From Phallusia fumigata (taxonomy: Eukaryota > Chordata > Ascidiacea > Phlebobranchia > Ascidiidae): DNA of 42,464 bases. The DNA lies in assembly GCA_008931825.1 (NCBI GenBank), contig QXVZ01011589.1, positions 1-42,464 of the forward strand. The letters run 5' to 3'. The translations under genes and the position numbers were made by a program. A model generated the notes under the pieces. It did not search any database. It had not been told where the DNA came from and saw only the letters and a list, made by a program, of their open reading frames with translations. Of the stretch, positions 14,644 through 23,970 are shown piece after piece (within the stretch, counting starts at the first letter, position 1; every line of letters starts with the position of its first letter).

Positions 14644-14817
14644 TCAGAAGACAATCACTATAAACGTTGCGGAATTCGTTTGTGTTATCCCCCGCCAGAC
14701 AATGCGATCGCCTTTAGCGTAGTAGTATTGGATTATTCTGCAAATTCCATTTTTTCTCAGCTTGAGCTACAGAAAGTTGTTTTATTAACCAAGCAATTTT
14801 TCCTATTCCTTAGTAAA

Positions 14818-14823
14818 TTTATT
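14818..14823 (-). promoter_or_regulatory. Candidate polyadenylation signal of IPPK
   Basis: AATAAA on the minus strand, about 390 bases past the IPPK stop (about 280 if the artefactual duplication is removed). A second lies at 14781-14786. Confidence 0.4.
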
Positions 14824-14922
14824 TTTGGTCTTCAAAACATAACATAGTCATGGCCAATCATACAAAACATACAGCTCACACTGCAAAAGCGATAAAGAAT
14901 AAAAAACTAGATTAGTGCAATA

Positions 14923-15145
14923 TTTTGGTAGAAGTACTGAGAAATAAAACTGGGGTAAAACAAAATGGCAGCAACATAGTTACAGCTGGCACAAAATATA
15001 AGATAAAATAGGATTTTAAAAAGGGCTTTATCGNTTTTGGTAGAAGTACTGAGAAATAAAACTGGGGTAAAACAAAATGGCAGCAACATAGTTACAGCTG
15101 GCACAAAATATAAGATAAAATAGGATTTTAAAAAGGGCTTTATCG
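14923..15145. repeat. Assembly duplication, 111 bp, around the N at 15034
   Basis: 14923-15033 and 15035-15145 are the same 111 bases on the two sides of a single N, inside the probable IPPK 3' UTR. This is the expected trace of two overlapping contig ends placed side by side rather than merged. Confidence 0.9.
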
Positions 15146-15207
15146 AGAAACTACCTAGTTCAGGGGACAGGCAGGTGTATACATTACAAATCTTGGGCAT
15201 TTATAGG

Positions 15208-16764
15208 TCAACTGGAGTTTGACTCTTGGAATCGTTGAAATAAGTGCGACGTAAATTGTTGCTCGTTCTCGTAATATTTCGCGATCTGATTCGGTGGGTC
15301 TTTGTAAAGATCCAAAATCGCGATCGAAGATAAATAAAAGTTGCCATAGCCGTCGTCGATCACAAACGACTTGTCATCGCCCCCGGGAAAGCCCCCGTTT
15401 TCTTCGCTAACCCCAGGCAGCCTATGCATGGAGACGATTAACGAACAGCAACTGAATATTCGCGAAACGATAAAACGACGCAGCCGAGTGACTAAGGCAA
15501 TCATCTCGCATCTTTCCGTCTCCTGGGCGCCGTCTAGCGGCAGCTCGTTTTCGAGTGGTTGATCGAATTTTAGTGCGCTCTTCCAGTTATCAATACAGTA
15601 CGGGAAGTCCAATGAGAGTAACTCCCGGTCCCCGGGATGTCGGTCCGTGTAATCTCGGACGCGCTCATCTGCTTTCATCACNAGTGCGCTCTTCCAGTTA
15701 TCAATACAGTACGGGAAGTCCAATGAGAGTAACTCCCGGTCCCCGGGATGTCGGTCCGTGTAATCTCGGACGCGCTCATCTGCTTTCATCACTTCACTCA
15801 TGGGAACATCGCGCATATTCTGAATAGACGCGAGCATTTGCATGACGTTCGCGCCTGTTTCTTGATCAATGACGTCGCCGAAAATGTTTGGAGTGGACGT
15901 CGTTTCCGCAGGCCTCCTGCAATGGGGTCTGGTGGGGTTTGTGGGCAGGGGGTATTGGGTTATTGGGGCTTGAAGCGACGCACATATGAGATTGAGAAAA
16001 GCTTCAAATTCGTTTCCTCTGCTTCCGTTAACCCCAAGTAGGGAGACAAAGTTCGAGGCAAATTTCGGTGTTTCCCCCTTGACGTGGCAGAATTCTATTG
16101 GCTCGTCGTTAACGCGCGCCGCGAAGTACCGCTTTGTTCCGCTTATGAGGTCACAAAGAGCGCGTTTCATCCTTCCTCTGTCGTTGGAGTACAGATCGTT
16201 GGGACAGTAAAGCGTTTGAGGTATGTTCGGATTGCTTTGCTCCATGTGCAGCCGCATGAGGCAGTAGTGGCACTTGTTGCGCAGTCCGCTGGGGGCGCTA
16301 TCGACAAGGTGAGGCACGTAACACGACTTTGGCCTGATTTCTATGCTGAGAACGGGCGCAGGTGCGTTTTGGGGGATTTCTATGCTGGATAAAGAGGTAT
16401 GAACAACTCTGTCACAAAAATTGGGCATTATAAGTCCGTAAGAACATCGGTCGTCTAGGACGTCATCCCAAAAGCGCTTTGGTCGTTTCTCGTTCAAGGT
16501 CAAAGACAACTCATCAAAGAAATTTCGACTCAGGATCACTTTTTCGGCTTTGAAATGAATTTTACATTTTTCCAGCATTCTGTAAATCACGGATTCGAGG
16601 AATTCGATTTCCATAAACTGTTCGTTCCGTTCTTTTTTCTCGCTCCATCTTTTCCGCTTCGATATTTTCGGAAGGCGAAGAAGCGAACGCGTCACGGAAT
16701 TCGAGAATATAATGTGATTGTTGCCTTCGATCCTGTATTCCCAGTCCGATGCATGCATGTGCAT
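15208..16764 (-). CDS. IPPK: Inositol-pentakisphosphate 2-kinase (IPK1)
   Basis: One uninterrupted exon of 518 codons as assembled, about 481 once the artefactual duplication is removed; human IPPK has about 490. The enzyme phosphorylates the 2-position of Ins(1,3,4,5,6)P5 to make phytate (InsP6). Landmarks: WEYRIEGNNH near residue 8 (N-lobe, compare WGYHGEGN), CSYGLIMPNF near 107, the signature IEIRPK at 141-146 (usually EIKPK), a zinc-site-like CHYC at 165-168 with His173, YCPNDLYSNDRGRMKRAL at 186-203, and near the C-terminus IAILDLYKD, the probable metal-binding Asp motif. The first signature Lys is Arg here, a conservative change. No intron is seen in the CDS, unlike its neighbours. AG sites shortly before the ATG could take a leader. 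MHMH offers two start codons; the first was chosen. Confidence 0.92.
   Translation of the reverse strand: MHMHASDWEYRIEGNNHIIFSNSVTRSLLRLPKISKRKRWSEKKERNEQFMEIEFLESVIYRMLEKCKIHFKAEKVILSRNFFDELSLTLNEKRPKRFWDDVLDDRCSYGLIMPNFCDRVVHTSLSSIEIPQNAPAPVLSIEIRPKSCYVPHLVDSAPSGLRNKCHYCLMRLHMEQSNPNIPQTLYCPNDLYSNDRGRMKRALCDLISGTKRYFAARVNDEPIEFCHVKGETPKFASNFVSLLGVNGSRGNEFEAFLNLICASLQAPITQYPLPTNPTRPHCRRPAETTSTPNIFGDVIDQETGANVMQMLASIQNMRDVPMSEVMKADERVRDYTDRHPGDRELLSLDFPYCIDNWKSAXVMKADERVRDYTDRHPGDRELLSLDFPYCIDNWKSALKFDQPLENELPLDGAQETERCEMIALVTRLRRFIVSRIFSCCSLIVSMHRLPGVSEENGGFPGGDDKSFVIDDGYGNFYLSSIAILDLYKDPPNQIAKYYENEQQFTSHLFQRFQESNSS
15572..15792. repeat. Assembly duplication, 110 bp, inside the IPPK coding region
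   Basis: 15572-15681 and 15683-15792 are the same 110 bases on either side of the N at 15682. With the N, the insertion is 111 bases, so it stays in frame and repeats the block from VMKADERVRDY to DNWKSA. The family has this block once, so this is almost certainly an assembly error. Confidence 0.95.
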
Positions 16765-17980
16765 TATGCGAATAACAAACTAAGAAAAGTCCCACAAGAC
16801 TAAAAACAAACACAAGTTTCGTTAATTAGTGATGGCATGATAAATTATTACGGCTATGTCGGGATTTCCACTCCGACGACTGACACCAGAGCGAACCCGA
16901 CGTCTGGTTTGTGGGAAATTTAGTTCGTGGGTTAATTGTGCGTTTTATTTATCTTGAGACAGGAAATTAAACAACAAAACGCTTTTAGGAACTCGAGCAC
17001 GAGCAAGAGCACAACACTTAGCGACGATCGCTAAAAAAATTAAATATTGCCCCCAAAAAGGGCAAAACGTAACACTGTCTATATTTTATTCTAATGAGCT
17101 GACAGCTTTTTTGTTGCCACAAAAGCTTTTCTGTCAAAAGTTGTTTTGCTGACAGTCTGTCAAAATCATGTCTCTAAAAAGTTTGCAAAAATTATGTCAA
17201 GTTATAAATACTAGCCAGTATATAGATTTAAGGGTATTTGACCACTTATTGCACCCAGTTTTGACAAGTCTTCCATAATCCGAATTCTTCAAACCAGGCC
17301 GTCTCCCATTATGTTGGCCAGTAAATAAAATTACTTCGAAATTAAAAATTGTGGGTTTACAAGGCCTCTTCGGTGCTATTGGTCGCCCATGCTTAAATCC
17401 TATTTATTATTGGTTATACGGAAACGTCAAGAGATCAATATCGGCACAAAAACACTTTACGGTTCAACTGCCGGACTCTGGTATTTGTTTTCAAGCAGAA
17501 GACGAGATTTTTTTGCCAAGCATGACCAACGGACCGCGAAAACAGAAACATTGTGGTTTACAATGAGCGCCGACTGAACGGGAGGTTTCACTTCCGCTAT
17601 TGATTCAAATTGCAAAGAAAACAACCACCGATGTGGTAAAGTTAAAAATGAAATCTCGAATATCCCGCTTGTGTCTTGACACAGTATCCAAAAACAGTTT
17701 CCATTACCGAAGGTTACGTGATTAAGTTACAGAAACTTCTTGTGACAGTTATAGTTTGACTTGCAACGTGTCCCGTTAAATCGATACGTTCAAGTTTGTA
17801 TCTCTGTTCCGTGATGCTACTTAACTTATAAACTGTTTCAAAACTGGGGCTTATTAAAACAATTCAATGCCCAAAAGCATATCGATTGGTTGCTAGTGAA
17901 AATATCTGATCGCCACGCCAAATGGCCCGATTATAGCATCTTCGTTAAAAACGAAGACGGGTATTTGGTAAAATGGATTA

Positions 17981-20269
17981 CTTTGCAAGTAATGCATGTG
18001 AACAACAAACATTTAAGCGACCACTACATTTGAATGTTTGCAGTACGAACAAAAGAATTTACCCCAAGCACCAGCGTAAAGCTCTTTGCATATTATATAC
18101 TTCCTGGAAACGTAATCAACCCCTAGGCGCAACAGAAAACAGCAACAACTGTACCGTACTTGGACTTGGCCGTTATTTTCCTGGCATTAAAAAAGCAGAT
18201 ATTGGCCACCCATGGTAGAACTGTGGTCAGCAGCAACCAAACGGCACCACATTTACGCCAAGAACCAGGCATTGGCCTTTGCCTCAAGCAACTGTGCCGT
18301 TTCACACTGAAAAGCTTCGCCAAAATTGTTAAAAAGTCGAAAAACGTTTTTCTTGAAATTGATTTTAAACGTCTGTGTTTGAAATGATGAAACTTGTCCG
18401 ACCCCGAACGACCATGCAAAGTTTGTTAATAGAGGAATAAGTGTCTAATCTGTCTGCTCCAAGTTGAAACACGCCAAACGACAAACAGACTAAATCACAA
18501 TTCTGTTTATACCACAGCTAACAGTCAAGAGTAGCCCAGTTCACGGAAAGTTGTACCTGGCGCTTTGAGACTTAACGAAACTGCTGACAACCCCAAACGC
18601 TTTACCAGCAGTTCACTACACACAGCGGTGTTGAATGAGACTTACAGGAAGCAGAGGCTTGTTCGTAATCTCTGTCACAACTCGACCAGTTCGAGGCGAA
18701 GCAACGAGCCGACTACGTACCAAACTGATTCACAACATGCATCAAGACAAACAACACAAATCACTCATTCTATACACAGTGATGTCTGAAGTGACACATA
18801 CCCTCACAATAAACACCTCCTGACTGGTACTGACAAACCGGGTCATGTTATTATTCACGTTGTAAATCAAACGCCTTGTCATCATTCTCAATGCTTTTTA
18901 GTTGCTAACTCCGCTGCTGAATGCTACTGAGTATGAAAACTTAAGCATAAGCGTGATTTTTCGGCGCAGTCCGGCCGACCATGTCAATCCTGTTGTCGCG
19001 TTTAATATCTTGTCCACAGAGCTTTCCCTAGAGACAAACAGCTTAGCACTTTGGCAATGCATGAACCGTCATAATATTCAATTACGACGGCGGTGGCGCT
19101 GGAAAACCAACAAATTAAACAAAGNCTTTGCAAGTAATGCATGTGAACAACAAACATTTAAGCGACCACTACATTTGAATGTTTGCAGTACGAACAAAAG
19201 AATTTACCCCAAGCACCAGCGTAAAGCTCTTTGCATATTATATACTTCCTGGAAACGTAATCAACCCCTAGGCGCAACAGAAAACAGCAACAACTGTACC
19301 GTACTTGGACTTGGCCGTTATTTTCCTGGCATTAAAAAAGCAGATATTGGCCACCCATGGTAGAACTGTGGTCAGCAGCAACCAAACGGCACCACATTTA
19401 CGCCAAGAACCAGGCATTGGCCTTTGCCTCAAGCAACTGTGCCGTTTCACACTGAAAAGCTTCGCCAAAATTGTTAAAAAGTCGAAAAACGTTTTTCTTG
19501 AAATTGATTTTAAACGTCTGTGTTTGAAATGATGAAACTTGTCCGACCCCGAACGACCATGCAAAGTTTGTTAATAGAGGAATAAGTGTCTAATCTGTCT
19601 GCTCCAAGTTGAAACACGCCAAACGACAAACAGACTAAATCACAATTCTGTTTATACCACAGCTAACAGTCAAGAGTAGCCCAGTTCACGGAAAGTTGTA
19701 CCTGGCGCTTTGAGACTTAACGAAACTGCTGACAACCCCAAACGCTTTACCAGCAGTTCACTACACACAGCGGTGTTGAATGAGACTTACAGGAAGCAGA
19801 GGCTTGTTCGTAATCTCTGTCACAACTCGACCAGTTCGAGGCGAAGCAACGAGCCGACTACGTACCAAACTGATTCACAACATGCATCAAGACAAACAAC
19901 ACAAATCACTCATTCTATACACAGTGATGTCTGAAGTGACACATACCCTCACAATAAACACCTCCTGACTGGTACTGACAAACCGGGTCATGTTATTATT
20001 CACGTTGTAAATCAAACGCCTTGTCATCATTCTCAATGCTTTTTAGTTGCTAACTCCGCTGCTGAATGCTACTGAGTATGAAAACTTAAGCATAAGCGTG
20101 ATTTTTCGGCGCAGTCCGGCCGACCATGTCAATCCTGTTGTCGCGTTTAATATCTTGTCCACAGAGCTTTCCCTAGAGACAAACAGCTTAGCACTTTGGC
20201 AATGCATGAACCGTCATAATATTCAATTACGACGGCGGTGGCGCTGGAAAACCAACAAATTAAACAAAG
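17981..20269. repeat. Assembly duplication, 1144 bp, around the N at 19125
   Basis: 17981-19124 and 19126-20269 are the same length and, as far as I could compare, the same in every base; ORFs in one reappear in the other. A single N separates them. A genuine tandem duplication this perfect and broken exactly by an N is unlikely. Confidence 0.9.
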
Positions 20270-22515
20270 CTCAAAACACATTACAGATATTTACAACCTG
20301 GCTGCTGAATGTTTCTGCCATAAAATGCCCCCGATTTGTCGAAACAGCACAACAGGCTTCGAAGGCAAAAAGGGAAACAACAGGCCAGTCGCGCTACAAT
20401 GTGCAGTGGGGCAGAACGACAGTCAGACACTTATAAAAAAAAACCGATGTTGTGTTTTTAAACGTTCTCGAGCAATTACCTATACCCGCGCTGGTGTGGG
20501 TGCCTCTGTGCAACAATTACCAGTAGTTAACTGCCATTTTTTAACTTCCCACATGCACTCGCCGCGGGGCAAAATTGTTGCCTGTTACTGCTGTTGATAC
20601 AAAGGTGCGTCAAGTACGCGTTTATGTTGCAGGTTGAAAGCATAACAACCACGTTCAGATTTTAATCGATATTCTGATGGTTTTTGTGCGACCAAAGCGA
20701 CTTTCTCATTACTTTCAACACATTCTTGTAAAGTTAAGGTTTTCAAGAGAAAGTTGACTTCATTGACGGGCTGAAGGGTCTAAGTTTGAGAACGTTTTCT
20801 GTTTTTTCCTCACGAATTCGCGTTAAACCTGCAAAAAGACTAAACCCCAAAGTTTTGAATTTAGGATTAATTATAACTATATTTTTTTAGCGGAAGGCCT
20901 TTTCAACAACAGTCTGCACTCAATATTATTTTCTGACGTATTTTAAAACATGAGAAGATGCGGGGTTATATTACCTAGCAGTAATGCCTACGTCATACAT
21001 TTCCATCCCTACTGCTAGCGAAACAATCTCGGGTGTTCCTGCTTTAAAACAAGTATTTCCGCTACGTTGTACATGCACCAATAAAGCAATTGAAGTAAAG
21101 ATAAAAGAAATTGGTAGGATTTTAACAAACTTCGCATGAAACATTAATATTCGCATTTACTGACGTTTGACCGCATGCACGTTTGCCCGCTTCGGTTCGC
21201 AAATTTCCTCACATTAAATTACAGGAAGTTATGTGCTCGAAGCCTATGCGCAAACTCTATGCAAGTATCTCGTCTTGCTATGGCATACATTCGGGCTCAT
21301 GGCGATTGTCTATCATTCAATGACTGCCCTTTCTTTTGTGTCACAACGTTTTCATCAACAAAACATAGTAAATGTAAAATATGAACTCATTTTAGCTTGT
21401 GGACCCATTTCGATTGTTTTACATCTCTGAGTCACGCGGTTAGTGTCATACATAAAACTTACCGATTTAGTTCTTCTATTTGTGGCACGTTTGTCTACTT
21501 TTTAATTGTGTCGCTGTGTGTTTAATGATGTAACATGATAAAAACAACTCAACCGATTACATGTTGAGTTTTTCGAAAGATTTGTTCGGCGAGACAGTCC
21601 AGACGGTTTTTTGTACGTGATGTCTTATCGTCAATATTAAGCAAGCTTTGCATACAAATTTTAGAAGGTTCAAACAAAGATCTCTGGTTAAACAAGTCTT
21701 GTCATCTTGCCATAAATTTTGCTCACAATAAAACGTGAGGTTATAGGTTCACTAAAAGTCAATAGAAGTGAGGTAGCTCCGTTAAAGTTGCAGTACTTTG
21801 TATACCAGTTGAATATAGACATCTCAACATCTCTACACTAAAGTGCTGTCCCCAGTGTTCATGCAGTGATACCAGTTTCTCACGTTACAGAGGTCAAATC
21901 AATATCTCGGAATTTGTTATGGAACAATCTCGCCTTAACCTGACAAGAAAATGTTCAACTGCATAAATCAACGACATACTCTCAACACCATTTTGTTGAA
22001 AATAAAAACTACTCATTTTTCAAAGGTTTTTTTCAGTAAAGGGCGGTTAACATTACCGTTGCATCGGTTTTATATTGTTCTTTTGTACTCACTGCATCTG
22101 ACTTAAAACACACAAAAAACTGCCTAAACAGTAACTGTCGACTTGCTTACTGCCTCATGCATTATGTAATTCATGATATTATAATTCTATGGTTAAGGTT
22201 GTGTCATTTTATTTAACTGCAGCAAAAGAGGTACAACAACGTATTAATAATTCTCCTGCAAATAATACCAAGGTATTGGGCTCTGAAACAAAAACAACAT
22301 CGTATATTTATTTTGGGCACAATAGCAAATGATAACGTCTGTACTTTGTTAACGAAAACAACAAAATAAACTTTGTAATGCAAAACGCCGATGTACCTAC
22401 AAGTCATACGTTATAGTGTAACATTAGTTGGGTCATGACTTTTACAAACGTTTCATGGCAAGTTTCTGCAACGACTTGTTCAACTTTGGAAACTGATTGG
22501 AACTATTTTTTTCAT

Positions 22516-22534
22516 TTGTTTTGTATTTTCGCAG
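22516..22534 (+). promoter_or_regulatory. Splice acceptor upstream of the ATP synthase epsilon start
   Basis: A pyrimidine-rich tract ending in TTTTCGCAG at 22534, 45 bases before the start codon. It would suit a trans-spliced leader or a 5'-UTR intron. Confidence 0.5.
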
Positions 22535-22579
22535 TTGTATATTTGTAAAAAACACTCAAGTGGATAATAAGTCTGCAAA

Positions 22580-23236
22580 ATGGTGGCCCCCTGGAGACAA
22601 GCAGGCCTTACGTAAGTATATTTTATGATGAGTTACACGTTGGAGAGTTGCTGAAAACCTGGCTTTGTTAAACTGCTTTATTGCTTTTCATGCTATAGTT
22701 TCGTTTCGCAACGTGTTTAAATGTTTTTTTTTGCTTACAGGTACATTCGCTTTTCCCAAATTTGTGCACAAGCTGTAAGAAACTCGTTGAAGCCAGAATT
22801 CCAGGAAGCCGCACAAAAACGACAATTGCAAAGTGTCATATATAGAAAGTGGAAGGATGGAAAGCCGGATGGGGCATTTTTAAAAGGTACTACTGATTTC
22901 TTTTTCGTCTAAATAAATGATAACAAGTACAACCATAGTTTGAATGTATTTTATGGAACATTATTTAATATTTGTATTAAATGCACTGCTCACGATTCAT
23001 AGTAGTGATATCTGAAAAACCCTAGGCAGTGCAATGTCCTGAAACACATTACAATTTTAAAGACAACAGTTTTGCTAAAACCCTAAATTTTACAGAATCC
23101 AATCCATTGGTTAGTGCTTTCCGATTTAGGTAGTAAGTAATGATTGTTAAATATGGTTAACTGCCCGATGTGAGGGTGATGTTGTGTTAACAAACATTAT
23201 TAGGCAATGAGACATGTTGTTTGTTTTGCAGAGTAA
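22580..23236 (+). CDS. ATP5F1E: Mitochondrial ATP synthase F1 subunit epsilon
   Basis: Exons 22580-22611, 22741-22886 and probably 23232-23236, giving 60 residues; the human protein has 51. MVAPWRQAGLTYIRFSQIC is nearly the human start, and AQAVRNSLKPEF follows the family pattern. The tail contains KWKDGKPDG, resembling insect homologues. This small subunit sits on the central stalk of F1 in the mitochondrial matrix, next to gamma and delta. The protein imports without a cleaved presequence in other animals, and none is seen here. The last exon would add only the final base pair of a Glu codon plus TAA, ending FLKE. If that intron is not removed, translation continues into TTDFFFV and stops at 22912. 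An AATAAA at 23313 supports a 3' end after the third exon. Confidence 0.92.
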
Positions 23237-23312
23237 TGAAGTTTGATTTCGAACTCTCACCGTTCAAGTTCTATTTGCTGGTGTTTACCAAATTTTGTAT
23301 GTTGTGTTTGTG

Positions 23313-23318
23313 AATAAA
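23313..23318 (+). promoter_or_regulatory. Polyadenylation signal of ATP5F1E
   Basis: AATAAA about 77 bases after the proposed TAA of the third coding exon, which supports that exon being part of the mRNA. Confidence 0.65.
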
Positions 23319-23970
23319 TCAGTTCACAGCTTTGTGAAAAAGTCTCACCAACTGTTTACTCCTAATAAGATATGTGAAAAAGGAAAGAAACCCAAGGCAG
23401 CAATGTTGTGTTTGAGTTCAACAAACCGAGGTATTAGGCCTTGATGCCTTAACAGCTACTACAGGCAAACTCTGTTATGGGATGGGGCAATCTAGTGTAC
23501 AGAAGGGCTTGAAAATTTTAGATAACAAGCATCATAATATAGTCGGAGCTGTTGGGAGTGTAGAAGAAAACAAAAATGTATTTGCTACAGCTGCACAAAC
23601 TAGGTAAACCTCCGTCTTAAAAAGCAAAATTACGACTTCAAATTCATGTAGCTTTTACCTAAAAATACAATATTACATATTTAAAAAGTTTGTGCTTATT
23701 TATTACCAGAATTGCGAATGTTAAAGATGGCAGCAAAGTGGATGACACGAAAAACCCTATAACCATTCAAAATCAGCATTTTATGTGTGCAGATTGGTGA
23801 AAATGGGAAACCATTTAAAAAGGTGTACAGAAACACCTAATTACTGAATACTAGCTATGTAGGCAACACCAGAAGGTTTGGTGCATCACACACTGTAAAA
23901 AACATTATTTCTCTGAGCCAAGCAAACCAAAAATGGCAATTTAATGTAACAAATTGTGCTGAATCTGTTA
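23319..23970. other. Tail-to-tail gap between ATP5F1E and SART1
   Basis: A roughly 650-base convergent intergenic region. It should hold the SART1 3' UTR, with a minus-strand AATAAA at 23699-23704 about 270 bases past the SART1 stop. Nothing else was recognised. Confidence 0.55.
23699..23704 (-). promoter_or_regulatory. Candidate polyadenylation signal of SART1
   Basis: Minus-strand AATAAA about 270 bases downstream of the SART1 stop codon in the gap before ATP5F1E. Confidence 0.5.

Larger units (their letters stand above)
16765..22534. other. Long stretch without a recognised gene
   Basis: Between the IPPK start and the ATP synthase gene I recognise no protein, RNA gene or transposon. About 1.1 kb of it is an assembly duplication, so the true length is nearer 4.6 kb. 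The left edge should hold the IPPK promoter and the right edge the ATP5F1E promoter. Short ORFs appear on both strands in 17.3-20.6 kb; those inside 17981-20269 occur twice only because of the duplication. A 9-bp inverted repeat (CTAGCAGTA and TACTGCTAG, 20975-20983 and 21010-21018) is the only local structure I noted. Confidence 0.5.

Noticed and set aside
17973-20597. ORFs of 60-153 codons on both strands
   Set aside because: None resembles a known protein, frames overlap on opposite strands, and those seen twice are due to the assembly duplication.
20975-21018. 9-bp inverted repeat CTAGCAGTA / TACTGCTAG
   Set aside because: Short arms and a 26-base spacer in AT-rich sequence; expected by chance and not linked to a gene end.
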